This document shows, in pieces, positions 52,649 to 62,582 of a stretch of 64,000 nt of DNA (its first letter is position 1; the number at the start of each line of letters is the position of its first letter). The position numbers were made by a program, and so were the translations under genes. The notes under the pieces were generated by a model that saw nothing but the letters and a program-made list of their open reading frames with translations, searched no databases and was not told where the DNA came from. The stretch is from Bacteroidota bacterium (GTDB lineage: Bacteria > Bacteroidota > Bacteroidia > Chitinophagales > Chitinophagaceae). The stretch covers positions 1 to 64,000 of the forward strand of contig JAFDXG010000056.1 in the NCBI GenBank assembly GCA_018268105.1. Reading direction: 5' to 3'.

Positions 52649-52774
52649 CCCTTTAGTTTCAACCCTAAACCCTTGAGAAAGATATAATCTGTATAACTAA
52701 GATTATGCCAAACTTCAGTTTAGGGAAATAAAATGAAGTGTTATTTTAAAATTTTGAAGTCAGGTTGCGATATG

Positions 52775-53197
52775 TTAAATAGTAAATCTTTCAAGGTTAC
52801 TAAAGAAAAAACTACTTTCTATATCCGCATTATCATTGCTGTCGCTGCCGTGAATGGCGTTTCTGCCCAGGCTTTCGGCAAATAGTTTTCTAATGGTGCC
52901 AGCGTCAGCTTTTGCGGGATCGGTTGCGCCGATTAATTTCCTGAAGTCTTCTACCGCATTATCTTTTTCCAGGATTGCAGCAATGATTGGGCCACTGCTC
53001 ATAAATGCCACCAACTCACCATAAAATGGTCTTTCTTTATGGATAGCGTAAAATTCACCGGCTCTGGAGGCGGATAAAGATGTGAGTTTTAATGCTACAA
53101 TTTTAAAACCGGCTTTAATAATCTGATCTAAAATAGCACCTGAATGCCCATTTGCAAAAGCATCCGGTTTAATCATTGTAAATGTTTTTTTACTCAT
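52775..53197 (-). CDS. ndk: Nucleoside diphosphate kinase
   Basis: A 140-residue enzyme, started at ATG 53197. It passes phosphate from ATP to other nucleoside diphosphates through a phosphohistidine. Typical segments: [20 protein letters not shown] at the N-terminus and [16 protein letters not shown], which carries the active-site His. A frame upstream (to 53218) adds seven residues with no family match. Single gene. Confidence 0.96.
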   Translation of the reverse strand: MSKKTFTMIKPDAFANGHSGAILDQIIKAGFKIVALKLTSLSASRAGEFYAIHKERPFYGELVAFMSSGPIIAAILEKDNAVEDFRKLIGATDPAKADAGTIRKLFAESLGRNAIHGSDSNDNADIESSFFFSNLERFTI

Positions 53198-53351
53198 ATT
53201 TTTTCTTTTGGGCAGCAAAGGTAAGGTTTAGAGGCATATTTTTATTTTGACGATTCCCCGAATGTGGAATTTTTTTAAATATTCATTTAAAAAGAATTGT
53301 GAAAAAAATATTTGACTGAATGGGTATTATAATTGATTTTTGCGGCTTTGT

Positions 53352-54359
53352 ATGAAGCCCATCCAGGAGATTTACCCATTACTGTCTATTCCCCGCAGAA
53401 TAATAATTACTATGCATCAAAAACCGGATCCTGATGCTATGGGTGCTTCATTGGCGCTTGCAGGTGTATTATCAAAACTTGGACATTCGGTAGATGTTAT
53501 TTCACCCACCAACTGGCCTGATTTTCTTAAATGGATGCCGGGTGCAAAAGCGGTAATTGATTATGAATCATCGAAAGAAAAAGCCAATAATATCCTTGAT
53601 ACTGCAGAGTGGCTGTTTTGCCTTGATTTTAATGCATTATACCGTACTAAATCAATGACAAAGAAGCTTACCGAGATGAAATGCCTCAAGGTATTGATTG
53701 ATCATCATGAGCAGCCGGAAACAACAGTTTTTGATTATGGCATAAGTAACACCTGCAAAAGTTCTACTGCCGAAATGGTCTATGACTTTATAGCTGAATC
53801 GGGGAATGAATCCTTAATTGATGAAAATATAGCTTCCTGCATTTATGCAGGTATAATTGGGGATACCGGATCTTTTCGTTTTCCCGCCACTTCAGGACGT
53901 GTACATGAAATTGTAGCCAGGCTTAAGGAAAAAGGGCTTAAACACTCCCTGATACATGAGCATCTGTATGATAACTTTTTGGAAGACAGGCTTAGATTTA
54001 TTGGGCATATACTGTTGAACAGAATGGAAATTTTTTATGAATACAATGCGGCACTTATTGCAATTCCAAAATCTGATCTTCTTAAATTTAATGTACGTAC
54101 CGGTGATACAGAGGGACTGGTCAATTACCCGTTGACTATCCAGGGAATAAAGCTGTCGGGACTAGTTATAGACAGGGATGAGGAAAGAAAATGGTCATTC
54201 AGAAGCAAGGGTAGTTTTGATGTTAATACCTTTGCCAGGAAATATTTTAACGGGGGTGGGCATTTTAATGCATCTGGTGGCAGAAGCCCTGAAACATTGC
54301 AAAAAACAGTGCAAACATTTAAAAAGGCATTACAGGAAAACGAATCACAATTACAATAA
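53352..54359 (+). CDS. DHH-family phosphoesterase (NrnA-like)
   Basis: A 335-residue protein, started at ATG 53352. The DHH domain has HQKPDPDAMGASLALAGVL and the signature LIDHHEQPE (about residue 117), and the C-terminal DHHA1 domain ends with GGGHFNASGG. Homologues are bifunctional oligoribonucleases / 3'-phosphoadenosine 5'-phosphate phosphatases (NrnA) that recycle short RNA. The FKBP-type isomerase gene follows after 108 bp on the same strand. Confidence 0.9.
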   Translation: MKPIQEIYPLLSIPRRIIITMHQKPDPDAMGASLALAGVLSKLGHSVDVISPTNWPDFLKWMPGAKAVIDYESSKEKANNILDTAEWLFCLDFNALYRTKSMTKKLTEMKCLKVLIDHHEQPETTVFDYGISNTCKSSTAEMVYDFIAESGNESLIDENIASCIYAGIIGDTGSFRFPATSGRVHEIVARLKEKGLKHSLIHEHLYDNFLEDRLRFIGHILLNRMEIFYEYNAALIAIPKSDLLKFNVRTGDTEGLVNYPLTIQGIKLSGLVIDRDEERKWSFRSKGSFDVNTFARKYFNGGGHFNASGGRSPETLQKTVQTFKKALQENESQLQ

Positions 54360-54467
54360 TCATTATTCATCATGAAATGAACCCTATAAATAAAAATCTT
54401 ACTCCAATCGGATAAGAATATGTATGGCAAATTTCATATGACCATTTAAAAGGCAAATAGTATACAA

Positions 54468-55454
54468 ATGAAAAAGACAACATGGATTTTTGCAGTATCC
54501 ATTTTAGGAACGGCGTTTATATCCTGCAATAAAGGAAACAGCGCTTTTAAACACGTAAAAGGAGGAATGGAATACAAAATCATTTCAACCGGAAAAGGTA
54601 AGCTGGTTGAATATGGCGATGTAATGAAGTTTCAGTTTATTCAGAAATACAAAGACTCAACAATCAAGCAAACTTATGATCAGTTGCCTGCATATCAGCC
54701 CATTGATAGTATGCAGTTGCCCAAAGAGTACTTTGACATTTTTAAACAGGTAAGACCCGGCGATAGTATTGTGACCCGAATTCTTACCGACAGTGTATTC
54801 AAAGGTGGTTTAGGGATGATGCCCAAGGAGTTTAAAAAAGGAGAATACCTTTTTACCAATTTTAAAGTATTGCAATTGCTAAAGCCTGAGAAAGCACAGG
54901 AAGACAGGATGGCAGAAGCAAAAAAAATTATGGAAGCAGACTCTATTCATGCAATAGGTCAGAAAGTTACAGATGATAAATCGCTTCAGGATTATTTTGC
55001 CAGTCATAATCTAAAGCCCGTCAAAACGGAACTGGGTACTTATGTGGATATTCAGGAAAAAGGCGGAGAACAGGTAAAAGACGGCCAGATAATGTCTGTT
55101 AAGTATACTGGAAAACTGCTTGATGGAACACCTTTTGACAGTAATATTGATTCCTCATTTCATCATACCGAACCCTATAATGTAACAATAGGGCGGGGCG
55201 GTTCGATACCGGGATTTGAAGACGGGTTAAAACAATTTGGGAAAGGTGGAAAAGGAGTGATATATATTCCTTCTGTTTTAGGATACGGAACACATGGTTC
55301 GGGATTGATAAAACCCAATAGCAATCTTATGTTTGAGATTGAAATTTTAGATGTAAAAGATGGATTTCAGCCCCCTGTACAGTCTGCTAAGCCTGCTATA
55401 GATACTGTAAAAAAGCAACCGGCAAAGCCATCAGCGCTGAATAAGAAAAAATAA
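54468..55454 (+). CDS. FKBP-type peptidyl-prolyl isomerase, lipoprotein
   Basis: A 328-residue lipoprotein (signal and lipobox AFISC, Cys20) with two FKBP-like halves. The first (about residues 30-145) is degenerate; the second (about 195-305) is a normal FKBP domain with VKYTGKLLDGTPFDSNIDSS, IPGFEDGLKQFGKGGKGVIY and IPSVLGYGTHGSG. A Pro/Lys-rich tail follows. It should help fold periplasmic or outer membrane proteins. The gene ends at a strong bidirectional terminator. Confidence 0.92.
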   Translation: MKKTTWIFAVSILGTAFISCNKGNSAFKHVKGGMEYKIISTGKGKLVEYGDVMKFQFIQKYKDSTIKQTYDQLPAYQPIDSMQLPKEYFDIFKQVRPGDSIVTRILTDSVFKGGLGMMPKEFKKGEYLFTNFKVLQLLKPEKAQEDRMAEAKKIMEADSIHAIGQKVTDDKSLQDYFASHNLKPVKTELGTYVDIQEKGGEQVKDGQIMSVKYTGKLLDGTPFDSNIDSSFHHTEPYNVTIGRGGSIPGFEDGLKQFGKGGKGVIYIPSVLGYGTHGSGLIKPNSNLMFEIEILDVKDGFQPPVQSAKPAIDTVKKQPAKPSALNKKK

Positions 55455-55475
55455 ACGAAAATATTTTTGTCATTT

Positions 55476-55505
55476 AAAAATGCCGGTTAACTTCCGGCAT
55501 TTTTT
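55476..55505. terminator. Bidirectional terminator between FKBP gene and folP
   Basis: AAAAATGCCGG (55476-55486) pairs perfectly with CCGGCATTTTT (55494-55504), loop TTAACTT. T-rich on both sides, it serves the convergent FKBP and folP genes; it overlaps the last base of the folP stop. Confidence 0.9.
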
Positions 55506-56349
55506 ATTTTGTATTTTCAAAACAGGACTGATAAGTCTCAACCAATTTTACAACTTCCCGGGCCGCTTTCACATCATGTACTCGCAAAATTTTAGCTCCG
55601 TTTATCAGTGCGATAGTATTCAATACTGTAGTGCCATTGAGGGCATCTTCAGGAGGTACACCTAATATTTTACTGATAGTTGATTTGCGGGACAGCCCCA
55701 CAAGTAATGGCCGCTCTATCATATTAAACAGCGACAATGAATGCAGTACACAAAAGTTATGCGTGGCATTTTTACCAAAACCGAACCCCGGATCAATAAT
55801 AATATCTTTTATACCTGCATCCGTACAAGTTTTTACTTTCAGAATCAGATAGTCCAATACTTCTTTTACCACATCATTGTATTGTGGCAGTTGTTGCATG
55901 GTGCCCGGTGTTCCTTTCATGTGCATGCATATATAGGGCACCTGAAGTGCGGCAATGGTTTCAATCATATCCTGATCCATATCGCCGCTGCTGATATCAT
56001 TAATTAGTGCCGCTCCCGCTGCTACAGATTTTTTTGCTACGGATGCATAAAATGTATCCACCGAAATAATAGTATCAGGGAAATGATGTATAATATTTTC
56101 AACTACCGGAATAATTCTCTCAGCTTCTTCCCATGCAGATATTCTTTCACTTCCGGGCCGGGTACTTTGCCCGCCAATATCAATAATATCTGCTCCTTCA
56201 GCCAACATCTGTTTTGTTTTTGCCAGGATATCATCTAATTGCTGAATGCGGCTCTCTTTATAAAAAGAGTCGGGGGTAATATTGATTATCCCCATGACGA
56301 GCGGACTTTTCAGTGTAAGTAATTTTCCTCTGCAGTTTAATGAATACAT
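55504..56349 (-). CDS. folP: Dihydropteroate synthase
   Basis: A 281-residue folate-biosynthesis enzyme that joins p-aminobenzoate to the pterin pyrophosphate. Clear motifs: MGIINITPDSFY at residues 19-30, DIIDIGGQSTRPGSE (55-69), SVDTFYASVAKKSVAAGAAL (96-115), MHMKGTPGTMQ, DIIIDPGFGFGK and VGLSRKST. Length and motif order are normal. It diverges from the DUF1599 gene. Confidence 0.96.
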   Translation of the reverse strand: MYSLNCRGKLLTLKSPLVMGIINITPDSFYKESRIQQLDDILAKTKQMLAEGADIIDIGGQSTRPGSERISAWEEAERIIPVVENIIHHFPDTIISVDTFYASVAKKSVAAGAALINDISSGDMDQDMIETIAALQVPYICMHMKGTPGTMQQLPQYNDVVKEVLDYLILKVKTCTDAGIKDIIIDPGFGFGKNATHNFCVLHSLSLFNMIERPLLVGLSRKSTISKILGVPPEDALNGTTVLNTIALINGAKILRVHDVKAAREVVKLVETYQSCFENTK

Positions 56350-56423
56350 TATGGCTTTTAGGCTTATTTTTGAGCAAATACCGGCTTATCCGGCAAAAAT
56401 AACCTATCTCATTTTAATTTCAG

Positions 56424-56984
56424 ATGTTGATGAATACTTTGGAGCAATACGATAAGGCAATACAAAGCAGCAGGGAAATTTTTCTTAAGAAAACAAAAGA
56501 TTATGGCAGTTCATGGCGGGTTTTGCGTACCATATCCATAGTAGATCAGATATATATCAAAGCCAAACGGATCCGTACTATTCAGGAAAATAAAGTACAA
56601 AAGATTGGAGATGATATTGTGTCAGAATTTATAGGTATTTTGAATTATGCAATAATAGGGTTGATACAACTTGACCTGCAACCCGATAAAACGGAGGAAT
56701 TAGATATTGAGAGTGTAGAAAAATGGTATGATGTTAAGGCTGCAGGCGCCCGAAAATTGATGCTCGATAAAAATCACGATTACGGAGAAGCCTGGCGCGA
56801 CATGAGCCAGGAAAGTTTTACTGACCTGATTTTATCCAAACTGTTGCGCATAAAGCAAATTTTAGGCAATGATGGCAAAACCATAATTAGTGAAGGTATT
56901 GACGCCAACTATTATGACATTATCAATTATGCCGCTTTTGCACTTATCATGATTAGCGAAGGGAAACATATAGGCAGCCATTAG
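56424..56984 (+). CDS. DUF1599 (nucleotide modification-associated domain) protein
   Basis: A 186-residue cytoplasmic protein made of two similar halves. Each contains a K-x-x-DYG-x-x-WR motif: KKTKDYGSSWRVLRTISIVD near residue 21 and DKNHDYGEAWRDMSQESFTD near 118, followed by IYIKAKRIRTIQ / LILSKLLRIKQI and a helix ending NYAIIGLIQ / NYAAFALIM. This internal duplication is a feature of the DUF1599 family, whose role is not firmly known. It lies between folP and the band 7 gene and has no operon partner. A second ATG at 56430 may be the true start. Confidence 0.85.
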   Translation: MLMNTLEQYDKAIQSSREIFLKKTKDYGSSWRVLRTISIVDQIYIKAKRIRTIQENKVQKIGDDIVSEFIGILNYAIIGLIQLDLQPDKTEELDIESVEKWYDVKAAGARKLMLDKNHDYGEAWRDMSQESFTDLILSKLLRIKQILGNDGKTIISEGIDANYYDIINYAAFALIMISEGKHIGSH

Positions 56985-57086
56985 GTGTAAATCACGAGGT
57001 TTAAAGGATGGTGTACAAAAATTGATTTGAATCCATTCACGTTTGTCGTCGTTTCTTGTTTTGCGTTCAGCCTATCTGTCCAATCC

Positions 57087-58010
57087 TTATGACTGATCCA
57101 TTTGCAGCATACTCATAATCTGGCGCATGGTCTTCTGCATCCCCTCACTGCTGCCGTCAAGAAATATTGTATTGCCTTTTCCCACTTCAGCAAAGTTTTT
57201 AATGGCTTCAGTCCACATACTGAAAAGTATCACATTGGTATCGAGGTTTGCCTGTTTCATTTGTTCGGCTGCCTGGCTCATGCCTTTTGCTACTTCTTCC
57301 CTGAAAAGTGCCACTCCTTGTCCTCGTAGCTGTGCTGCCTCTCTTTCAGCTTCTGCTGCAATTTTTATAGCATTGCCTTCGGCTTCTGCCGCTTTGGTTT
57401 TGGTAATGAGTAGTGCCTGACCTTCATTTTCTGCAGCAGCTTTGAGGTTGTTGCTGGCAACAACTTTACTCATACTGTCCAATATTACTTTATCAAATGT
57501 GATATCATTGATTTGCAGGTCAAGCAAATGATAACCCCATTCCTCCAGCAGGTGGTCTATCTGCTCCTTCACATATTCTACTATTTCTCTGCGGAGACTT
57601 AGAATCTCTGCCTGCTTTTTAGTGGCTACAAATGAGCGGATCGTTCCCTCTATAGTCCGGGTAAGCGCCTGCATCAGGTCGCGGTCGCTGATAAATTTAA
57701 ATGCTACTTTTTTTATGGTTTCTTCTTCCGCATTTTGCACAGCATATAAAAGCATATTTTTAAAATAGACATTTGCCTGGTCTGCTGTCACCGCCTGAAA
57801 TTCCATCTCTATTGAACGGTTTTGAATAGATATCCTTTTATATATCTGCTCCAGTAATGGAATTTTAAAATTTAACCCCGGTCGTAATATTCTGCGATAT
57901 TTACCAAACATGGTAATCACTGAAATTGTACCCTGGTTTACCGTAACTAGCCCGCTGAAAATGATTAGTGCTATTAGAATTATCCAGCCGTAGGTGAAAA
58001 TGAATCCCAT
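57087..58010 (-). CDS. SPFH/band 7 (slipin/stomatin-type) membrane protein
   Basis: A 307-residue protein with one N-terminal membrane helix (ILIALIIFSGLVTVNQGT) and a band 7 (prohibitin-homology) domain (residues about 25-190, MFGKYRRILRPGLNFKIPLL to QINDITFDKVILDSMSK), then a coiled coil rich in Ala, Glu and Lys (ITKTKAAEAEGNAIKIAAEA). Such proteins oligomerise in membranes and regulate proteases or membrane domains. It diverges from the YpdA-type gene; no NfeD or FtsH partner gene is adjacent. Confidence 0.9.
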   Translation of the reverse strand: MGFIFTYGWIILIALIIFSGLVTVNQGTISVITMFGKYRRILRPGLNFKIPLLEQIYKRISIQNRSIEMEFQAVTADQANVYFKNMLLYAVQNAEEETIKKVAFKFISDRDLMQALTRTIEGTIRSFVATKKQAEILSLRREIVEYVKEQIDHLLEEWGYHLLDLQINDITFDKVILDSMSKVVASNNLKAAAENEGQALLITKTKAAEAEGNAIKIAAEAEREAAQLRGQGVALFREEVAKGMSQAAEQMKQANLDTNVILFSMWTEAIKNFAEVGKGNTIFLDGSSEGMQKTMRQIMSMLQMDQS

Positions 58011-58066
58011 AATAAATTGCTTTTGGAAATGAAAATAGCGCTTTTTTTGGTCTTAACTTTGCAGCG

Positions 58067-59035
58067 ATGAAATTTGATCTTATTATTATCGGAGGCGGAC
58101 CCATTGGATTGGCATGCGCACTGGAAGCAAAAAAAAATAAACTGGATTATTGTATTTTGGAGAAAGGCTGCCTGGTCAATTCTTTGTACAACTATCCATA
58201 CAACATGACCTTCTTTTCAACCTCCGAAAGACTTGAAATCGGGAGTATCCCTTTTGTTTCCATTTCTTCCAAACCCACCCGTAATGAAGCACTGGAATAT
58301 TACAGGCGGGTTACTTTATCCAAACAACTGAATGTTCAACTGCAGGAACAGGTACTATCAATAGAAGGTGCCGGCAACGGGTATCAGGTAAAGACTTCAA
58401 AAGCAATATATACCACAGCAAATATTATTATAGCCATAGGTTTTTATGATCTCCCGGTGCTTATGAATATACCCGGTGAAAACCTGCCTAAGGTGACTCA
58501 TTACTACAGGGAGCCTCATTTTTATGCAATGAGAAAAGTAGTAGTAGTGGGAGCAAATAATTCTGCCGTAGATGCTGCCCTGGAAACATACAGAAAAGGT
58601 GCAGAGGTAACCATGGTAATCCGCGGAAATGAGATTGGTAAAAGAGTAAAATATTGGGTGAAACCGGATATTGAAAACCGGATAGCAGAAGGAAGTATCA
58701 AAGCTTTTTTCAAGTCCACACTTTCCGCGGTATATGAAGATCGTGTAGATATACAAACCGCAGATGGTATAGTCACAGTGCCCAATAACTATGTAATTGC
58801 AGCTACAGGGTTTAAACCACAATTTGATTTTCTGCGTAAAGCTGGTATTAAATTATCAGACGATGAGGTACTGAAACCGGAGTATAACCCACTTACAATG
58901 GAAACTAATAAAAAAAATATCTACCTGGCAGGCGTTGTTTGCGGAGGTATGGATACCCATACCTGGTTTATTGAAAACTCAAGGGAACATGCAGTACTGA
59001 TCATGAATGATATTGCCTTCAAAAAAGCACAATAA
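58067..59035 (+). CDS. Bacillithiol disulfide reductase YpdA/Bdr-type flavoprotein
   Basis: A 322-residue FAD/NADPH oxidoreductase. FAD-binding LIIIGGGPIGLACALEAKK at the N-terminus; the second dinucleotide motif VVVVGANNSAVDAALETYRK is at about residues 157-176; ATGFKPQFDFL and the C-terminal YLAGVVCGGMDTHTWFIENS are typical of YpdA. The family reduces oxidised bacillithiol, a low-molecular-weight thiol made by Firmicutes and several Bacteroidota. Other bacillithiol genes are not in the window. A strong terminator follows. Confidence 0.9.
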   Translation: MKFDLIIIGGGPIGLACALEAKKNKLDYCILEKGCLVNSLYNYPYNMTFFSTSERLEIGSIPFVSISSKPTRNEALEYYRRVTLSKQLNVQLQEQVLSIEGAGNGYQVKTSKAIYTTANIIIAIGFYDLPVLMNIPGENLPKVTHYYREPHFYAMRKVVVVGANNSAVDAALETYRKGAEVTMVIRGNEIGKRVKYWVKPDIENRIAEGSIKAFFKSTLSAVYEDRVDIQTADGIVTVPNNYVIAATGFKPQFDFLRKAGIKLSDDEVLKPEYNPLTMETNKKNIYLAGVVCGGMDTHTWFIENSREHAVLIMNDIAFKKAQ

Positions 59036-59036
59036 A

Positions 59037-59065
59037 AAAAACGACTGCTTGCGGCAGTCGTTTTT
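59037..59065. terminator. Bidirectional terminator after YpdA gene
   Basis: AAAAACGACTGC (59037-59048, preceded by further As) pairs with GCAGTCGTTTTT (59054-59065), loop TTGCG. It is symmetrical in its A/T tails, so it may also act for the convergent queE message. Confidence 0.88.
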
Positions 59066-59229
59066 GCACCCTTGAATGTTTATATATTAACCGTCCCGTT
59101 TTCTTTTTTTTGTGATATAAAACTAACTATTGATTTAAGTTTTTTCATGTTTGTTGAGCAAACGGAATATTTTTCGAGTAAATGGCAGAATAAAGAAGTA
59201 TCAGGTTGTTGTTGATAAGTGATAACCAA

Positions 59230-59895
59230 TTAAGGTATATTGATATACTTGTGTACCTGCAGGCTAAGTTGCCATTGAGGGTGTTGTTTGATGTAATCAA
59301 TAATTTGTGGTGTCATTTGTGCAGCCTTACTCCACTCAGGCTGCAGAAATAATATACAGTTGTCGCTTACCTGTGCAGCAAATTTTTCTGCCCATATAAA
59401 GTCAGACTTATTGTATACAATAATTTTTAACTCATTAGCAAGAGGCAAAATTTCAGGTAAGGGTGCTTTAAATTTTTTAGGTGACAGACAAATCCAATTC
59501 CATTCACCACTGAGCGGGTTGCTTCCTGAAGTTTCAATATGCGTTAAAAAGCCGGCTTTATGCAGGGTCGCAGTGAGGTTGTCTAAATTATGCATTAATG
59601 GTTCACCACCAGTAATAACCGAAATAAGCGGACGGTTATTTTTTCCACCTATACCTGTTGGAACTGATTTCAGAGCGTCTTCAACTATAGTGTCAATTTG
59701 TATTATTGGGTGGGCATTCACCTCCCAGCTTTCTTTTACATCGCACCAGGTACAGCCTACGTCGCAACCACCAAGGCGTATAAAATATGCCGCTTTCCCC
59801 TGGTGCGAACCTTCTCCCTGGAGTGTATAAAACGCTTCCATAACAGGAAGGCTTTCTGTTTCTGTTTTGTTATTGAGTGTTGTAAATGCTCGCAT
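59230..59895 (-). CDS. queE: 7-carboxy-7-deazaguanine synthase
   Basis: A 221-residue radical SAM enzyme of queuosine biosynthesis. I start it at ATG 59895 (MRAFTTLNNK); the upstream frame to 60033 runs into folD and carries no family sequence. The cluster motif is CDVGCTWC (CxxxCxxC), preceded by FYTLQGEGSHQGKAAYFIRLGG and followed by TGGEPLMH. It lies 41 bp downstream of folD on the same strand and is probably co-transcribed with it. Confidence 0.94.
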   Translation of the reverse strand: MRAFTTLNNKTETESLPVMEAFYTLQGEGSHQGKAAYFIRLGGCDVGCTWCDVKESWEVNAHPIIQIDTIVEDALKSVPTGIGGKNNRPLISVITGGEPLMHNLDNLTATLHKAGFLTHIETSGSNPLSGEWNWICLSPKKFKAPLPEILPLANELKIIVYNKSDFIWAEKFAAQVSDNCILFLQPEWSKAAQMTPQIIDYIKQHPQWQLSLQVHKYINIP

Positions 59896-59936
59896 GGTTA
59901 TCACTACTTCATATTCACAAAAAAATGCCGTATCAA

Positions 59937-60812
59937 CTAACGGTGATTTGTAGCGGCTAAATAAGTGTTTTTCATTAAAGCAGCAATTGTCATAGCGCCA
60001 ACTCCTCCCGGAACGGGAGTAATAAAGCTGCATTTTGGGGCTACTGATTCAAAATGTACATCTCCTTTTATAGAATAACCTTTCTTTTTGGTAGCATCGT
60101 CCACCCTTGTGATGCCCACATCTATCACTACAGCACCTTCTTTTACCATATCTGCTGTAAGAAATTCCGGTTTGCCTAATGCAGCAACAATGATATCTGC
60201 CTGCAAACAAAGCGTTTTTAGATTATGGGTATGAGAATGACACAAAGTAACGGTACAATTACCTGTACTGTTGTTTTGGCTGAGCAGGATACTCATGGGC
60301 CTGCCTACAATATTACTTCTTCCGATCACCACAGCATGTTTGCCTTTTGTTTGGATATTGTAGTGCTGCATCAGTAATAATATACCATAAGGTGTGGCGG
60401 GGATATAGGAAGGCTGCCCCTGTACCATTTTTCCGATGTTGGATGGATGAAACCCGTCTACGTCTTTTTCCGCCGCAATAGTGTTGATTACTTTTTCTTC
60501 AGAAATATGCTTAGGTAAGGGTAGTTGTACCAATATACCATCAACAGTACTGTCGTTATTAAGGTCACCTATTTTTTTCAGGAGTTCTTCCTCGCTTACA
60601 GACTCATCAAAACGGATAAGGGTAGATTCATATCCGATCTCTCCGCATGTTTTTACTTTTGAGGCCACATAAGTTTCGCTGGCGCCATTATTACCAATTA
60701 ATACTGCCGCCAGATGGGGTGTTTTTTTACCTTCCTGTTTAAGCAGATCTACTTTTTGTTTTAATTCTTCTTTTACTGACTGGGCTACTATTTTGCCATC
60801 TAATATTTGCAT
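59937..60812 (-). CDS. folD: Methylenetetrahydrofolate dehydrogenase/cyclohydrolase
   Basis: A 291-residue bifunctional folate enzyme, started at ATG 60812 ([18 protein letters not shown]). Signature residues: [16 protein letters not shown] with the catalytic Tyr and Lys, [28 protein letters not shown], and the NAD(P)-binding [17 protein letters not shown]; the end reads [20 protein letters not shown]. It converts methylene-THF to formyl-THF. Upstream partner of queE on the minus strand. Confidence 0.96.
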   Translation of the reverse strand: MQILDGKIVAQSVKEELKQKVDLLKQEGKKTPHLAAVLIGNNGASETYVASKVKTCGEIGYESTLIRFDESVSEEELLKKIGDLNNDSTVDGILVQLPLPKHISEEKVINTIAAEKDVDGFHPSNIGKMVQGQPSYIPATPYGILLLMQHYNIQTKGKHAVVIGRSNIVGRPMSILLSQNNSTGNCTVTLCHSHTHNLKTLCLQADIIVAALGKPEFLTADMVKEGAVVIDVGITRVDDATKKKGYSIKGDVHFESVAPKCSFITPVPGGVGAMTIAALMKNTYLAATNHR

Positions 60813-60878
60813 GGCGCAAAGGTACATTTCCCGGCAGGAAGATCAAAAAGCGAAATACTAAACTATTATATTTGTGAT

Positions 60879-62072
60879 ATGTTATCTATTAGTAACCGCG
60901 GGCAACTGATGCCCGCTTCGCCGATCCGGAAATTGGTGCCTTTTGCAGAATCTGCTAAAAAAAGGGGAATAAAGGTGTACCACCTCAATATAGGACAACC
61001 TGATATTGAGACCCCGGTGCCCATGCTCGATGCCGTAAGAAATTCGGATTTTAAAGTGCTGGAATACAGCCATAGTGCCGGCAATGAAAGTTACCGCAGG
61101 AAACTGGTAACTTATTATAAAAGTGTAGGCATTGATATTTCTTATACAGATATTGTGATTACTGCGGGTGGTTCCGAAGCCATCCTGTTCGGCATGATGA
61201 GTTGCCTTGATGCGGGTGATGAAGTGATAACACCCGAACCCTTCTATGCTAACTACAACGGGTTTGCAGTGGAAGCAGGTGTAAAAATTATTCCTGTTAA
61301 TTCCTCTATTGAGAATGGGTTTGCTTTGCCCCCAATAAGTGCTTTTGAGGAAAAGATCACTAACAAAACAAAAGCCATAATTATTTGTAATCCCAATAAT
61401 CCTACAGGATACTTATACAGCAGGAAAGAGTTGGAAGTATTAAAGAGCATCGTAAAAAAATACGGACTCTATCTTTTTTCGGATGAGGCTTACCGCGAGT
61501 TTTGCTATAGTGGCACACATTTTAGTGCAATGCGGCTAGAGGGTATTGAAGAAAACGTGTTACTAATGGATACCATCTCTAAAAGATACAGTTCTTGCGG
61601 CGCCAGAATAGGAGCACTAATTACTAAAAACAGCGAAGTTCTTAATACTGTACTGAAATTTGCACAGGCAAGACTTAGCCCGCCCACATTCGGGCAAATT
61701 GCAGGAGAAGCTGCCCTTGATCTGCCGCACGATTATTTTGATGCCACCAAAGCTGAATACAAATTAAGGCGAGACACACTGGTTTCCCGACTCAATGATA
61801 TTCCCGGAGTATTTTGCCCCAACCCCGGTGGCGCATTCTATGTGATGGCAAAACTGCCTGTTGATGATGCAGAGAAATTTTGCCAGTGGGTGCTTGAATC
61901 CTTTTCCTACAATGATCAAACACTTATGATGGCCCCAGGCAGTGGTTTTTACAGCACCCCCGGATTGGGAAAGCAGGAGGTACGTTTTGCATATGTACTG
62001 AATGCGAATGATATCAACAGTGCGATGGACTGTCTTGAGAAAGCACTGGAAGCTTATAATCAGCAGAAATAA
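60879..62072 (+). CDS. Class I/II PLP aminotransferase (aspartate-type)
   Basis: A 397-residue aminotransferase, started at ATG 60879 (MLSISNRGQLMPASPIRKLV). PLP residues: the conserved Asn in IIICNPNNPTGYLY, Asp and Tyr in FSDEAYREF, and the Schiff-base Lys in MDTISKRYSSCGARIGAL. It also has the C-terminal substrate Arg region (GKQEVRFAYVLN). Relatives act on aspartate and similar amino acids. It diverges from folD. Confidence 0.9.
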   Translation: MLSISNRGQLMPASPIRKLVPFAESAKKRGIKVYHLNIGQPDIETPVPMLDAVRNSDFKVLEYSHSAGNESYRRKLVTYYKSVGIDISYTDIVITAGGSEAILFGMMSCLDAGDEVITPEPFYANYNGFAVEAGVKIIPVNSSIENGFALPPISAFEEKITNKTKAIIICNPNNPTGYLYSRKELEVLKSIVKKYGLYLFSDEAYREFCYSGTHFSAMRLEGIEENVLLMDTISKRYSSCGARIGALITKNSEVLNTVLKFAQARLSPPTFGQIAGEAALDLPHDYFDATKAEYKLRRDTLVSRLNDIPGVFCPNPGGAFYVMAKLPVDDAEKFCQWVLESFSYNDQTLMMAPGSGFYSTPGLGKQEVRFAYVLNANDINSAMDCLEKALEAYNQQK

Positions 62073-62152
62073 GTTTGGCTAATTCTCATTTTTGGCAATA
62101 CACTTTAAATGCATACTTTGTGCAGGATAATAAAAGGTAACAAGAGATACCA

Positions 62153-62563
62153 ATGACAGATATATTGTCTTTGATTCCGCAGCGGGCTCCATTTGTTATG
62201 GCTGATACTCTGATTAGTGCAGATGATTCCGGGGCTACCACCCATTTTGAGGTTAAATCCGAAAATATGTTTGTGGTAAACAACAAGCTTACAGAACCTG
62301 CACTTATTGAAAATATAGCGCAGACTGCCGCGGCAAGAATGGGCTATTTATGCAAACTGCACAAAGAAGATATACCAATTGGTTTTATAGGTGCAGTACA
62401 GCATCTTGAAATATTTAAATTACCTGTTAAGGGTGATTTGCTTACGACCACCATCACTATTAAAAACCAGGTTTTTGATGTAACTGTCATTACCGGAAAT
62501 ATCACAGTGAACGGTGAAGATATTGCGCAATGTGAAATGAAAATTTTTATTCAAACCGCTTAA
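62153..62563 (+). CDS. Hotdog-fold 3-hydroxyacyl-ACP dehydratase-like protein
   Basis: A 136-residue hotdog protein. QRAPFVMADTLISADDSGAT and EPALIENIAQTAAARMGYLC resemble FabZ/FabA-like dehydratases (and the ApeP/ApeI-type proteins of aryl-polyene clusters); the position of the usual catalytic His is taken by A12-P13 region residues, so activity cannot be judged from here. Together with the thioesterase and ketosynthase-like genes downstream it probably belongs to a fatty-acid or polyene pathway, the common source of flexirubin-type pigments in this phylum. Confidence 0.75.
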   Translation: MTDILSLIPQRAPFVMADTLISADDSGATTHFEVKSENMFVVNNKLTEPALIENIAQTAAARMGYLCKLHKEDIPIGFIGAVQHLEIFKLPVKGDLLTTTITIKNQVFDVTVITGNITVNGEDIAQCEMKIFIQTA

Positions 62564-62582
62564 TTATAAATCTCTATTAGAT

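Noticed and set aside
59896..60033. Longer N-terminus of queE
   Set aside because: The extension overlaps folD, lacks family sequence, and the ATG at 59895 directly precedes the conserved part.
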